Assembly: GCF_014656295.1 (NCBI RefSeq)
Contig: NZ_BNCD01000001.1
Span: 496,001-560,000, forward strand
From: Streptomyces sulfonofaciens
Lineage (GTDB): Bacteria > Actinomycetota > Actinomycetes > Streptomycetales > Streptomycetaceae
Reading direction: 5' to 3'
DNA length: 64,000 nt
Made by a program: the position numbers and the translations under genes. Under the pieces are notes generated by a model. It did no database searches, had not been told where the DNA came from, and was given only the letters and a program-made list of their open reading frames with translations. Positions 14,818 through 23,998 of the stretch are shown one piece after another; position 1 is the stretch's first letter; the number at the start of each line of letters is the position of its first letter.

Positions 14818-15501
14818 GTGAGCGGAGCCACGGGCCCCGGAGCGAGCGGAACCGGAGCAGACGGCGTCCGTGGCGCCGCCACCGACGCTCAGCAGCCACA
14901 TGGACCCCAGGGGGGAACTGTGACGGACACCCGCGGGTCCCAGGCGGGGCCTTACGAGGGATACGGCGCGTCCCAGGGATACGACGCCGCGGGGGCACCG
15001 CCCTCCGCGACGCCCCTCCCCGGCGAGCGGCAGCCCTCGGCCCCGCAGGGCCCGTACCACCCGCCGGAGGCGTACCAGACGCCGCCGGACGCCGTCCGCC
15101 GTCCGCGGACCGGTGCGCGCACCGCGCCGCGCACCCGCAAGGCGCGGCTGCGGGTGGCCAAGGCCGACCCGTGGTCGGTGATGAAGGTCAGCTTCCTGCT
15201 CTCCATCGCGCTCGGCATCTGCACGGTGATCGCCGCCACGGTGCTGTGGATGGTGATGGACGCCATGGGCGTGTTCTCCACGGTCGGCGGCACCATCTCG
15301 GAGGCCACCGGATCCAACGACGCGGGCGGCTTCGACCTCCAGTCGTTCCTGTCGCTGCCGCGCGTACTGACCTTCACCGGGATCATCGCGGTCATCGACG
15401 TCGTTTTGGCCACCGCGCTCGCCACGCTCGGCGCCTTCATCTACAACCTCTCCGCGGGGTTCATGGGCGGCGTCGAGCTGACTCTGGCGGAGGACGAGTA
15501 G
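14818..15501 (+). CDS. DUF3566 membrane protein downstream of gyrA
   Basis: 227-aa protein with a Pro/Gly-rich cytoplasmic N-terminus (about 110 residues), a basic juxtamembrane patch, and two transmembrane helices, about residues 120-145 (KVSFLLSIALGICTVIAATV) and 180-215. A conserved extracellular loop lies between them, and it ends with FMGGVELTLAEDE. This is the DUF3566 family, the equivalent of mycobacterial Rv0007, found next to gyrA and tRNA-Ile across actinobacteria. Starts 18 bp after gyrA at a GTG behind GAGGAGAG. Its role is not established; location suggests an envelope or division function. Confidence 0.9.
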   Translation: MSGATGPGASGTGADGVRGAATDAQQPHGPQGGTVTDTRGSQAGPYEGYGASQGYDAAGAPPSATPLPGERQPSAPQGPYHPPEAYQTPPDAVRRPRTGARTAPRTRKARLRVAKADPWSVMKVSFLLSIALGICTVIAATVLWMVMDAMGVFSTVGGTISEATGSNDAGGFDLQSFLSLPRVLTFTGIIAVIDVVLATALATLGAFIYNLSAGFMGGVELTLAEDE

Positions 15502-15653
15502 GGCGCCCCGTGCGGGCCTTGCGGCCCGCACGGGCGGTCGGTCCCCGGCACGGGGCGGCGCGGTTACCGATTTTGGGACTGACCCCGTCGTGCGCTAATC
15601 TTCAGTGGTCAGCGCGCAGTGCGTGCAGGTCCGCTCGGCGGTCTGCAAGGCGC

Positions 15654-15727
15654 GGGGCTATAGCTCAGACGGTTAGAGCGCTTCCCTGATAAGGAAGAGG
15701 CCACAGGTTCAAGTCCTGTTAGCCCCA
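15654..15727 (+). tRNA. tRNA-Ile (GAT)
   Basis: 74-nt cloverleaf. Acceptor GGGGCTA pairs with TAGCCCC, discriminator A. The D-arm is AGCTCAGACGGTTAGAGC. The anticodon stem CTTCC/GGAAG encloses loop CTGATAA, with GAT at 15688-15690. The T-arm contains GGTTCAAGTCC. CCA is not encoded (CCACAG follows, with the CA matching by chance). It follows the gyrA/DUF3566 genes as in other actinobacteria. Confidence 0.96.
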
Positions 15728-15749
15728 CAGACGAGGCACAGCACGCCGG

Positions 15750-15782
15750 AGGCCCGGCGGATCCCAGGATCCGCCGGGCCTT
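15750..15782 (+). terminator. Terminator after tRNA-Ile
   Basis: AGGCCCGGCGGATCC (15750-15764) is perfectly repeated in inverse orientation at 15767-15781 and followed by TT. It lies 22 bp after the tRNA. Downstream to 15944 is a degenerate GCGGTGTGGTGCGGTGCGATGC repeat without a visible gene. Confidence 0.7.
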
Positions 15783-15944
15783 CCGCATGTGTGCCGTCCC
15801 TTGAGGCGCGGGCCGTTCCGGCGCGATGCGGTGGGGTGCGGTGTGGTGCGGTGCGATGCCGCGGGGTGTGGCTGATGCGGTGTGGTGCGATGCCGCACGG
15901 TGCGGTGCGACGAGGCGTGGTGCCACGGTGCGGCGGCAGCCGGT

Positions 15945-17297
15945 TCATCCGGCCCGGCGGCCACCTGCCGCGCGGGCCGCGCGGAGCAGGGCCGCGCCGG
16001 CCAGGAAGACTGCCAGGGCCGCGGCCGGCACACCCAGCGGGCCGCGGTCGGCCGGACCGGTGACGGCCACGTCCAGCAGACCGGCCACACAGGCGGCGTA
16101 ACCGACGACGGCCGCGCCGGTGCGTGTCCGGGGCCGGTCGAGCGCGTGCGGCGTCCACCACCCGCGTGCGGCCGGGGACGCGCGCCGCAGTCCGTGCGTC
16201 TCGACCCGGCCGAAGACCGCCACCAACGCGCCGAGCACGGCGAAGAGCGCGACCAGCCACGGCAGCTTCCACAGCAGCCACGCGCCCGTGTCCCCGGGCG
16301 GCCGGGGCAGCGGGAGACCGGAGGCGTACGCGGCCGCGACGACGAGGACGAACGCGCTCATGTGCCACAGCAGCACCGTCAGGATCACCGAGTTCACGGC
16401 GATCACGGCCGTCCACGGGCCGAGCCGCCGCAGCCACCGCTCCGAAGTGTCGCGCAGCAGCAGCATGAGCCCGAGCTGGGTGGTGGCCAGCGCCAGCAGT
16501 GCGAGCGTCGGTGGCGACAGGTTGCCCAACGCCCCACCGGGAACGTCGACCATGCTGATCGGGTACGGGCCGGCCACCGTCAGCAGCACCGCCGCCGTTC
16601 CCCCGCCCGCCAGCAGCGGCACGGCCACCCGCGGCCGCACCGGGAGCGTCCCGTCCTGCCAGGCGAAGCCGATCTGGTGCACCGCCAGCCAGGCGAACAG
16701 GTAGTTGCCCCGTTGCAGGGCCACCGCGTCGAACGCCAGTCGCGCCACGTCGCCCGCCGCCACCAGCACCACCAGCACCAGCGGCACGACCAGCCCCGCC
16801 CGCCGGTGCAGACGGTGTGTCAGGGGCGTCAGGAAGACCACCACGAGGTAGACCAGCACGAACCACAACGGGATCGAGGCCAACCACACCGCCCTGCCGA
16901 CCTGGGCGGGAGCGACGCCCGCCGACCGGGCGACCAGCGCGGCGGCGGCCAGCACCACCAGCAGGACGGTCGTCGGCCGCACGAGCCGCGCGCTGCGGTC
17001 GAGCAGCCAGTCCCCGGCCTGCCCGCCGCCGCGGAGGTGCGAGGTCAGCGAGGCTGCGTTGGCGAACCCGCCCACCACGAAGAACACCGGCATCACCTGG
17101 ACGAGCCAGGTGACCGGCCGGCCCCACGACAGGACTTGCAGTGCGCTGAAGCCCCCGGCACCGCCACCGCGCGCGGTGACGACGATGACCATCCAGTGGC
17201 CGAGCACCACGATGAGGATGGCGATGGCCCGCAGCAGATCGACATGGCGTTCGCGGTGCGGCGGTGTGCGCTCTGCGTTCTCGCGCAGGCGGTGCAT
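15945..17297 (-). CDS. Acyltransferase-3 family integral membrane protein
   Basis: Multi-pass protein of about 450 aa with roughly ten hydrophobic helices. The family start ERHVDLLRAIAILIVVLGHW contains the Arg and catalytic-type His of the first helix of acyltransferase-3 (OafA/WecH-like) enzymes, which O-acylate surface sugars or other envelope substrates; PVFFVVGGFAN follows. The ATG at 17297 (MHRLRENAERT) is preferred to a TTG at 17336. Substrate unknown. Transcribed alone, leftward, toward tRNA-Ile. Confidence 0.85.
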   Translation of the reverse strand: MHRLRENAERTPPHRERHVDLLRAIAILIVVLGHWMVIVVTARGGGAGGFSALQVLSWGRPVTWLVQVMPVFFVVGGFANAASLTSHLRGGGQAGDWLLDRSARLVRPTTVLLVVLAAAALVARSAGVAPAQVGRAVWLASIPLWFVLVYLVVVFLTPLTHRLHRRAGLVVPLVLVVLVAAGDVARLAFDAVALQRGNYLFAWLAVHQIGFAWQDGTLPVRPRVAVPLLAGGGTAAVLLTVAGPYPISMVDVPGGALGNLSPPTLALLALATTQLGLMLLLRDTSERWLRRLGPWTAVIAVNSVILTVLLWHMSAFVLVVAAAYASGLPLPRPPGDTGAWLLWKLPWLVALFAVLGALVAVFGRVETHGLRRASPAARGWWTPHALDRPRTRTGAAVVGYAACVAGLLDVAVTGPADRGPLGVPAAALAVFLAGAALLRAARAAGGRRAG

Positions 17298-17446
17298 ACG
17301 GCCATCGTAGGAGCGCCGGCCGGCGAAGATCGGCAAGCACGGCGGCGGATGCCACGCGTGCGTGCACGCCGTTGGACGGGGCCGCGCCCGCGGAGTCCGG
17401 GCGTGGGCCGTGGACGGGGGCTGCCAGGTGGTGCCGCGGACGCCGG

Positions 17447-17478
17447 AAGGCCCGGCAACCCTGGGGTTGCCGGGCCTT
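17447..17478 (-). terminator. Terminator of the secreted-protein gene
   Basis: AAGGCCCGGCAACC (17447-17460) and GGTTGCCGGGCCTT (17465-17478) form a perfect 14-bp inverted repeat with a CTGG loop, 32 bp after the stop of the minus-strand gene at 17510. Confidence 0.85.
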
Positions 17479-17509
17479 GTGTACGCCGGTGGAGGTGAGG
17501 GGCGAAGGC

Positions 17510-18637
17510 TCAGGTCCTTCTGCCGGTGAGGGCCGCCAGGATGGCCTGGGCGATGGAGGTGTTCTCCGGGCGGAGCTGGGAGGCGGCCCCGGGCTGGGCG
17601 GCCGGCTGTTCCTGGCCGCTGCCGTCGCCCTCACCGGGGCGGTCGGCCTCCGGGGCCTGGGTCCCGCCGGCACCCTCGGCCTCGGTGGGCTCGCTGTTCT
17701 CGCTGTTCTCGCCGCCCTCGGTGGGCCCGGCGGCTTCGGCGGACCGTGCCGGCTGGGTGGACGGGGCGGGCTGTGCCTGCTGGGCGGGCCCCGCGGACCG
17801 GGCGGCTTCGGACGACGGGGCGGCTTCGGAGGACGGGGCGGCTTCGGTGGACGGGGTGGCGTCCGCGGGCTCGGTCGCCGTCTGCCCGGAGTCGCCTGCC
17901 TGCGCGGCCCCTGCATCGGCGGGCCGCGCGGCCTCGTCGGGGCGGGACGCGGCGGTGGGCTGCGCGGTCCGGTCGGGTCCTGCCGCCGCGGGCTGCGCGG
18001 CCTCCGAAGACGGCACCCCGGCCGGCTGTCCCGCCGCGCCGGCCTGGGCGGGCGTCTGCTGCCAGGGGTTCGCACCCGGCTGATCGGCGCCCGGTCGGCC
18101 GGTGCCGTCCGCGGGGCGGGCCTGGTCCGTGGAGGTGTCCGTCGCAGGAGCGGCGGCCGCCTCGGAGCCAGATGCGGACGACGCCTCAGGGGCGGTGCCG
18201 CCCGGAGCGGTGCCCCCCTGGGATGCGGTGTCAGGAACGGCGGCGTCTGAGGTGCCCGCGGTGGACTCGGGAGACGCGGTGGATTCGGGAGACGCCGAGG
18301 ACTCGGGGGAGCCCGCCTCGGCGCCGGAGTTCCCGCACCACTCGGCGAGTTGCCCGGAGGAGGGGGCCGACCCGCTGCGGCAGCTCGGGGACGAACCGTG
18401 CGCCTCAGCCAGGATCCGCTGCTTGATCGTGGGGGGCAGCGAGCGCAGGAACGACTCCGTCCACTGCTCCGGAACCGGCTGGGGAGCCGGCAGGTCGGCG
18501 GCGCTGTTGCGCGCTTCGCCGATCTGGGGTACCGCGGCGGCAGCCGGCGCCGTGGTGGCGAATCCAAGGGCTGCGAGCACCGCGACACAGGCGGCCAGAA
18601 GGACGGACCACAGCTTCATGACCTTGTTTCCGGTCAT
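17510..18637 (-). CDS. Secreted Ala/Pro/Ser/Glu-rich low-complexity protein
   Basis: 375 aa. The N-terminus is a signal peptide: basic NKVMK, hydrophobic LWSVLLAACVAVLAALGFA and a TAPAAAA cleavage region. A short ordered segment of about 75 residues follows, with VPEQWTESFLRSLPPTIKQR and two Cys that could form a disulfide (SCRSGS and EWCG). Residues 110-350 are repeats of the type SPESTA, SSEAAPSSEAA, AQPA. No cell-wall sorting signal or membrane anchor is seen at the C-terminus. GTGAGGGG precedes the ATG. Family unrecognised beyond its secretion. Confidence 0.75.
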   Translation of the reverse strand: MTGNKVMKLWSVLLAACVAVLAALGFATTAPAAAAVPQIGEARNSAADLPAPQPVPEQWTESFLRSLPPTIKQRILAEAHGSSPSCRSGSAPSSGQLAEWCGNSGAEAGSPESSASPESTASPESTAGTSDAAVPDTASQGGTAPGGTAPEASSASGSEAAAAPATDTSTDQARPADGTGRPGADQPGANPWQQTPAQAGAAGQPAGVPSSEAAQPAAAGPDRTAQPTAASRPDEAARPADAGAAQAGDSGQTATEPADATPSTEAAPSSEAAPSSEAARSAGPAQQAQPAPSTQPARSAEAAGPTEGGENSENSEPTEAEGAGGTQAPEADRPGEGDGSGQEQPAAQPGAASQLRPENTSIAQAILAALTGRRT

Positions 18638-19032
18638 GGCCCCTCACTTTCGGGTCAGGCGATTTGCGTACTTTCCTCATGATGTGTATGCAGGGTGCGG
18701 GGCACAGGACCGACGCTCCTCTCGTGGTGTTCACGAGGGGAACACCACTCGAACAGCGGTGTATGAACGAAAAAATGAAAAGCGCGGGGAATGTCGTGGA
18801 GTGCGAACGCGGGCCGGGGGGCCTGCGGAGGGGTGACCGGCGGCGCCCAGGGCGCGTCCGAGGGGCGTCCGGGTGGCCGGAGGGGACTGCTTCCAAGCCC
18901 TTGTCAGGCCCGCGGGAACAGGGTTCCGCGGGTGCTCCCGGGGCTCGGGACGCAGGTCACCGATCGGTATCGGTCGGTGTGTATAGTCGGGCGGCAGAAG
19001 TCCCCTACGTCAAGGAAAGACGAGGTCGCGCG
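18638..19032. promoter_or_regulatory. Intergenic region upstream of the DLW-39 gene
   Basis: 395 bp between divergent genes. The 18640-18790 part is comparatively AT-rich and likely carries the promoter of the leftward secreted-protein gene. A -10-like TATAGT sits at 18982-18987, 46 bp before the DLW-39 start, without a good -35. AAGGAAAG at 19012-19019 is the ribosome-binding site. No gene is apparent. Confidence 0.4.
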
Positions 19033-19161
19033 GTGAAGAAGCTTCTCCTGGTCGCACTGGCCGCCATCGGCGGGCTCCTCGTGTACCGCCAGATCCAGGC
19101 GGATCGCGCCGAGCAGGATCTGTGGACGGAGGCGACCGACTCCGTGCCCACGGGTTCGTGA
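19033..19161 (+). CDS. DLW-39 family small membrane protein
   Basis: 42-residue protein from a GTG: a single N-terminal transmembrane helix (KKLLLVALAAIGGLLVYRQ) followed by a short tail QADRAEQDLWTEATDSVPTG that contains the family-naming D-L-W. This tiny family is conserved at this locus in Streptomyces and relatives. Function unknown; topology suggests a membrane-anchored peptide with its acidic tail on one face. A strong terminator follows. Confidence 0.88.
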   Translation: MKKLLLVALAAIGGLLVYRQIQADRAEQDLWTEATDSVPTGS

Positions 19162-19180
19162 GTATCCCCGACAGTCTCGC

Positions 19181-19214
19181 CAGGGCCCCGGCCGCCGATG
19201 CGGCCGGGGCCCTG
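19181..19214 (+). terminator. Terminator after DLW-39 gene
   Basis: CAGGGCCCCGGCCG (19181-19194) and CGGCCGGGGCCCTG (19201-19214) form a perfect 14-bp inverted repeat with a short loop, 20 bp after the stop codon. Confidence 0.85.
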
Positions 19215-19626
19215 TGCTGTGTGCGGACGGTATGCGATCTCGGTCACGTGTACCTGTCACACACAGGTGATCCTTTGGCCATCGAATTTACTTGAGCAAA
19301 TGATCATTTCGGGGATCCGCCGCGTTGTTCTCCTCGTGGCGCATAACCGACGTTTATGACGTGCGTGAGGAGCCCAGGGTCGCGGGGCGGCCGGGTGGGC
19401 GCCGTGAACAAGGCGGACCTTACGGGTGATTGAGCCTTCGGTGCGGACAGTGGACACCTGGGCGAGGCAGGATGGCCACCGCTGCGGTTGCCGCGTGCAT
19501 GCGCTCGGGTGCACAGGGTGCACAGGGTGCACGGAGTGCAGGGGCGCGGTGCCGCGCAGCGGTCCGACGGGGCCGCCGGGTCGGCGACCAGGGGACGAGA
19601 GCGGCAGGGACGGAGGGCGGCGCAGG
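19215..19626. other. Intergenic region with AT-rich patch and 9-bp repeats
   Basis: A small inverted repeat ACCTGT-N5-ACAGGT lies at 19252-19268, then an unusually AT-rich stretch at about 19270-19320 that could hold a promoter. At 19508-19545 there are tandem GCACAGGGT-like units. No gene seen. GGAGGGCGG at about 19614 serves the following gene. Confidence 0.4.
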
Positions 19627-21390
19627 ATGTGGCGCGTGATGAGGCGTCTCGCGACGGGACGGCGGCACGGTGACAAGGCCCCGTCGCACGCTCCCCGGAC
19701 ACCGCCCGCGGTGCGCGGCGCGCTCTGCCTGACGGCGGCTCTGTGCGCGGTGGCCCAACTGCCGGGCGCCGCGGTCGCCGACGCGGGGGCCGCCGACCCC
19801 TACGCCTACGACGGGGCGGCGGGCACGGTGCAGGGTGCCGCGAGCAAGGGAGCCGCCCAGGAGATGGCGCTGGGTGCCACGTACAAGAGCACGATCGGCC
19901 CGCAGGGCGGTTCCCAGGGAAAGCTCTACTACCGGCTGGAACTCGGTGCGAGGGACGACGTCTACGTGTCCGTGACGGCCGTCCCGCGGCTGGGCACCAA
20001 GGCGGAGTACGCCGACGGCCTCAAGGTGAGCCTCCAGGACGCCGAGGGCTACGAGTGCTCCGACGACAACGCGCAGTTCGGCTCGGCGGAGAGCCCCTGG
20101 CCCGTCGCCGCCCTGGCCACCCGGAGGATCGACCCCACCACCACCGCCTGTCAGAAGCCCGGCACGTACTACCTGATCGTCGAGCGCAACGAGGCCGCCG
20201 CCTCCGCCCCGGACGACTGGGGCCTGGAGCTGAGTTCGGTCACGGAGCCCGCCGCACGGGCGACGGGCCCGAGCACGCCTCCGCACGGCTGGAGGTCCCT
20301 TCCTCCCGGGACGCCGTCGGGCGGTCACGGCAGGCGCCACGGCGGCACCAGCTTCAGTACGGCCACCACCGTCGAGGAGGGCGTCTGGCAGGACACCGTC
20401 GAGCCGGGGGAAACGCGCTTCTACCGGGTCCCGGTGGGCTGGGGCCAGCAGGTCTCCGCCGCGGCCGATCTGGTCGGCCCGGCCGGGTCCGCTGGACCGG
20501 ACGGCGGCACGGGCGGCCAGGACCGCGGCGACTTCGTCGGGGCCGCGCTGGCCATGTGGCTGTACAACCCCGTCCGCGGGCGCGTGGCCACCGCGGACGC
20601 CTCGTACAGCGGTGACCGGACGTCGGCCGCGTTCGGCTCGCTGCCGCCCGTCGCGTACCGCAACCGCGGCTCCGTCGACCCGCGGGTGTCGGGGATGCGG
20701 TTCGCCGGCTGGTACTACCTGGTGGTGAACCTCAATCCGCAGCTCGCCGAGGAGTACGGCGACCAGGCGTACGCGGTGACGCTCCAGGTGCGTGTCTCCG
20801 GCACCGCCGAGCGGGGCCCGGACTACGCGGGCGTGCCGAAGCCCGAGGGAGTCTTCGACGTCCCGGGCCAGGACGGGACCGGTGCCGGCGGGGGCGCCTC
20901 TGCGGGGCCGGCCGGCGGAACGCTGCGCGTGCTCGGCGTCGCCGCCCTCGGTGTGGGCGTCGCGCTGCTGCTGGTCCTCGCCGTCTGGACGGTGGCGGCC
21001 CGGCGGCAGGCGGCGGCGGGCGGACCGCCGTCAGCCGGGCGGGAGACCACGCCCACGGGCGGCGCCCCGGGCGACGGCGGGGACCTCACCGGTGACGGCG
21101 GCCACCGGGGCGGAGCCACCGGCTACGGCGACGGCACGGATCCCACCGGCGGCCAGGGCTACGGCGAGGTGCCCGGGTACCGCGACAGGGGCGGGTACGG
21201 CGGTGGGCACGGCACCTCGGAGTACGGGGAGCACGGGCAGCACGGCGTGGACCACGGTCGCGCGGAGTACGGGCCGCCGGGGTACGGGCCCGCGGGCGGC
21301 CGGGGCGCGGGTGCCCCACACGGCGGCGCGTCGGGACACGGCGCCCCGCAGGGCCAGTCGGGACCGTACGGACCACCGCGCGGCTGGTAG
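19627..21390 (+). CDS. Secreted, C-terminally membrane-anchored surface protein of unknown function
   Basis: 587 aa from the ATG at 19627 (MWRVMRRLATG), chosen for the GGAGGGCGG upstream; the frame is open further but reads as shadow. An N-terminal signal peptide (GALCLTAALCAVAQLPGAAVA) is followed by two similar beta-rich modules (about residues 75-215 and 275-430). Each starts with an ATTVEEGVWQDTVEPGETRFYR-like segment resembling pre-peptidase C-type domains that pack outside the membrane. One transmembrane helix lies near 455-480, then a Gly/Tyr-rich cytoplasmic tail of about 110 residues (GYGD, GGYGGGHG, GPPGYGP). Looks like a cell-surface receptor or scaffold; no catalytic motif found. 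Confidence 0.75.
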   Translation: MWRVMRRLATGRRHGDKAPSHAPRTPPAVRGALCLTAALCAVAQLPGAAVADAGAADPYAYDGAAGTVQGAASKGAAQEMALGATYKSTIGPQGGSQGKLYYRLELGARDDVYVSVTAVPRLGTKAEYADGLKVSLQDAEGYECSDDNAQFGSAESPWPVAALATRRIDPTTTACQKPGTYYLIVERNEAAASAPDDWGLELSSVTEPAARATGPSTPPHGWRSLPPGTPSGGHGRRHGGTSFSTATTVEEGVWQDTVEPGETRFYRVPVGWGQQVSAAADLVGPAGSAGPDGGTGGQDRGDFVGAALAMWLYNPVRGRVATADASYSGDRTSAAFGSLPPVAYRNRGSVDPRVSGMRFAGWYYLVVNLNPQLAEEYGDQAYAVTLQVRVSGTAERGPDYAGVPKPEGVFDVPGQDGTGAGGGASAGPAGGTLRVLGVAALGVGVALLLVLAVWTVAARRQAAAGGPPSAGRETTPTGGAPGDGGDLTGDGGHRGGATGYGDGTDPTGGQGYGEVPGYRDRGGYGGGHGTSEYGEHGQHGVDHGRAEYGPPGYGPAGGRGAGAPHGGASGHGAPQGQSGPYGPPRGW

Positions 21391-21880
21391 GTGCCGGGTG
21401 CCGGGCTTCCGGTTCGGGGGACCGGTGGGCGCCGGTTCGGTGGGGCGCGGGACGGGGCGTGACGGGCACCAATGCGTGGAGCTCCGTGCGAGCCGGCCCC
21501 TGGGCGAGCGCCCGCACCCGGCGGGCCGTCCGGACCAGCGCCCGGTTCCGAAGGGGTGCTGTGGCGGTTGGGCCAGGAGAGGTGCCGAGGTGGTCGGGTC
21601 TGGTGCGGTGCTGTGTCGGTCGGGCCAGGAGAGGTGCCGTGGCGGTCGGACCTGGAGGGTTGCTGTGGCGGTCGGGTCTGGTGCGGTGCTGTGGCGGTCG
21701 GACCTGGAGGGTAGCCGCGGCGGCCGGGCCCGAAGGGGTGTTGTGACGCCCGGCCCCGGAGCGGTTCCGTGACGGTCGGCCGTGGGCGGTGCCGGGCGGT
21801 ACGACTCCCGGACCAGCGCCGGGACGGTCGGCCCCGGGCCCGCACGGGGACGGTCGGCCCCCGGACCGGCGCCGGGACCG
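21391..21880. repeat. Degenerate tandem repeats with GTGGCGGTCGG core
   Basis: 490-bp gap between convergent genes. From about 21555 to 21780 it consists of imperfect 30-50 bp units built on GGTGCTGTGGCGGTCGG and CCAGGAGAGGTGCCG or CCTGGAGGGT; from 21800 to 21880 on GCCGGGACGGTCGGCCCC. The core also occurs in the repeats at 7214-7280 (minus strand) and 49630-49745. Non-coding as far as can be judged. Confidence 0.7.
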
Positions 21881-23950
21881 TCAGCCCTCGACCAGCGCCC
21901 AGATGCCGAACACGATGCAGAGCACCGCGACGACGAGCACCGGGACGGCGACCTTGAGGGGCGGCCCCGGTTTCCGCTGTCGTGGCCTGCGCCGGGACGG
22001 CCGGCCGGCACGCGGGGCGGCGTCCGTCCCGGCCGCGGCGGCCGTCGCCCCGTGCGCCCCGTCGGCGCACGGCCCGCCCTGCTGGGTGAGTACGGCGGCG
22101 GGTTCGTAAGGCGCCGGTTCGTACGGCGCACCGCCCCCCGCGGGATGGGGAGCCCTCGGGTACTGGCCGGTGTACGGACGGGTGGGAGCCGTTTCGCGCT
22201 GTGCCGGGGTGGTGGGGGTCTGGGAGGAGTCGGGCGGCTGCGGACCGCCTGGTGACGGGGCCCCGGGCGCGGCCTGACCCGGGGAGGCAGGACCGGGGGA
22301 GAGCTGGGGGGACGGCTGGGCGGGTGCGGCGTGCCGGGCGGGGTGCGCGTGCTGCGGGGGCGCCGGAGGGCCCACGGCCGGGGCGTGCCGTGCGGCCGCT
22401 GCGCCGGGAGCGGGCGGCCCGTGGGGCGCGGGTGGCTGCTCGTGCGCCGGGGGCTGGCCCTGACGCTGCCCCTGCACCGCCTCGTAGGCGGGTGTGGGAG
22501 CGGGCGCGGAGGAAGCGGGGGAAGCGGGGGACGGGGAACCGGTGCCGGGTTCGGAGGGGGCGGGGGCTCCGGAGGGCGCGGCGGCTTGGGCGGGGGCGGC
22601 GGAGGAGGCCGCCTGCCCGTGCCGCGCGCCGGGCTCCTGTCCGTCCTGTGCGCCCAGTCCGTCCCGTGCGCCCAGTCCGTCCCGTGCGTCCTGTGCGTCC
22701 TGTCCGGGCGCGGGGGCGCCCGGGTGCTGGGGGTCCGCCTGCCGCCCCTGACGGAATCCCTCCTGCGGGCCGACCCGGTGGCCGCCCGTCCGCGGGTCCT
22801 CCCCCCGGGGCCGCGGCCCGGCGGCGGAGGCCCCCTCGGAGCCCTGCGCCGCCCCGGTGCCGCCCCGGGCCGCCGCGGCGCCTCCGGAGAAGGAGGCGGA
22901 GCCGGACGCCGCGGGCTCCGAGAAGGAGGCGGCGCCCCGGGAGGCTGCCGGCCCCTGGCCGGGAGGCGGCGGGAGGTGGAAGCTTCCGGTCTCGGACATG
23001 GCGGGCCCTGCGGTCGGCCCCGTGCCGGGCGGCTGCCGGTCCGCGCCCGGTACGGCGGGTGGCGGGGCGGGCAGCGGGCCCTGCGGGCCGAAGCCGGAGG
23101 GCAGCGGCCCGATCTGGTCGAAGACCTCCACCAGTTCGTCGTCGGGCCCGGGCTCCGGCAGCATCTCCGCCGCGTGGATCAGTGCCTTGCGCGCTCCCGT
23201 GGCGGTACGGAAGCGGGCGTCCGGGTCGGGCTGCAACAGGGTGGCGATGACCTGCCACAGCGGCTCCGGGATGTCCTGCGGAGCTGACGGTGTGCCGTGT
23301 GCCCGGAAGCGGTCCACCAGCGCCTTGGCGTCCGGCTTGGCGCCCTGGAGCAGATAGAGCGTGACCAGGCCCACGGCGAAGAGGTCGGCCGGGAAGTCCG
23401 GCTCGGAGCCGATGATCTGCTCCGGTGCGAAGTAACCGGGCGTGCCGACGACGAAGTTGGTGTCCGTCAGCCGCGGCTCGCCCTTGCGCATCGAGATGCC
23501 GAAGTCGGAGAGCCGCAGATGGGGCCGCCCGGTCCCGGTCGCCTCAAGGAGCACGTTCGCGGGCTTGATGTCGCGGTGCACGACCCCCTCCGCGTGCACC
23601 GCGGCAAGCCCGGACAGCAACTGGTCCACGAGGGTGCAGACGAAGGCGGGCGGCAGCGGCCCGTAGTCCCCGATCAGATGGGCGAGGGAGCCGCCGGCGA
23701 CGAGGTCCATCGTGAAGAGCACCTTGTCGTCGTCCGCGGCCCAACTGGCCGGGGCGAGCACATGAGGGTGGTCGATCCGCACCGCCTGCTCCCTGACGAA
23801 CCTCAGCAGGGTGTGCGCGTCGCTCTGCTGGAGGACCTTGGCGGCCACGTACCGCCGCCGCCGGTGGTCCCAGGCACGCCAGACGGCGCCGACTCCCCCG
23901 CGCCCGATCGGGTCGACCAGTTCGTACCTGCCGGCGAAGACCTCACCCAT
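21881..23950 (-). CDS. Membrane-anchored Ser/Thr protein kinase (no PASTA domains)
   Basis: 689 aa. Kinase domain about residues 8-265: Gly loop GRGGVGAVW, AAKVL lysine, HRDIKPANVLL catalytic loop, DFGIS metal site and GTPGYFAPEQ activation segment, all intact. A Pro/Ala/Gln-rich linker of about 380 residues, partly encoded by repeats such as GARDGLGAQDG, leads to one C-terminal transmembrane helix (about 663-683, VAVPVLVVAVLCIVFGIWAL) ending in VEG with essentially no outside domain. GAAGGAGAG precedes the ATG. Downstream of, and probably co-transcribed with, the XRE gene. Substrates unknown. Confidence 0.92.
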   Translation of the reverse strand: MGEVFAGRYELVDPIGRGGVGAVWRAWDHRRRRYVAAKVLQQSDAHTLLRFVREQAVRIDHPHVLAPASWAADDDKVLFTMDLVAGGSLAHLIGDYGPLPPAFVCTLVDQLLSGLAAVHAEGVVHRDIKPANVLLEATGTGRPHLRLSDFGISMRKGEPRLTDTNFVVGTPGYFAPEQIIGSEPDFPADLFAVGLVTLYLLQGAKPDAKALVDRFRAHGTPSAPQDIPEPLWQVIATLLQPDPDARFRTATGARKALIHAAEMLPEPGPDDELVEVFDQIGPLPSGFGPQGPLPAPPPAVPGADRQPPGTGPTAGPAMSETGSFHLPPPPGQGPAASRGAASFSEPAASGSASFSGGAAAARGGTGAAQGSEGASAAGPRPRGEDPRTGGHRVGPQEGFRQGRQADPQHPGAPAPGQDAQDARDGLGARDGLGAQDGQEPGARHGQAASSAAPAQAAAPSGAPAPSEPGTGSPSPASPASSAPAPTPAYEAVQGQRQGQPPAHEQPPAPHGPPAPGAAAARHAPAVGPPAPPQHAHPARHAAPAQPSPQLSPGPASPGQAAPGAPSPGGPQPPDSSQTPTTPAQRETAPTRPYTGQYPRAPHPAGGGAPYEPAPYEPAAVLTQQGGPCADGAHGATAAAAGTDAAPRAGRPSRRRPRQRKPGPPLKVAVPVLVVAVLCIVFGIWALVEG

Positions 23951-23998
23951 CGTCGTGCGTCGCTCTCCTTCAGCGCGGCGGCGGTTCTCGCCGCCGCC

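Noticed and set aside
15502..15653. Second tRNA next to tRNA-Ile
   Set aside because: Only one cloverleaf is present; tRNA-Ala is 9 kb away rather than adjacent.
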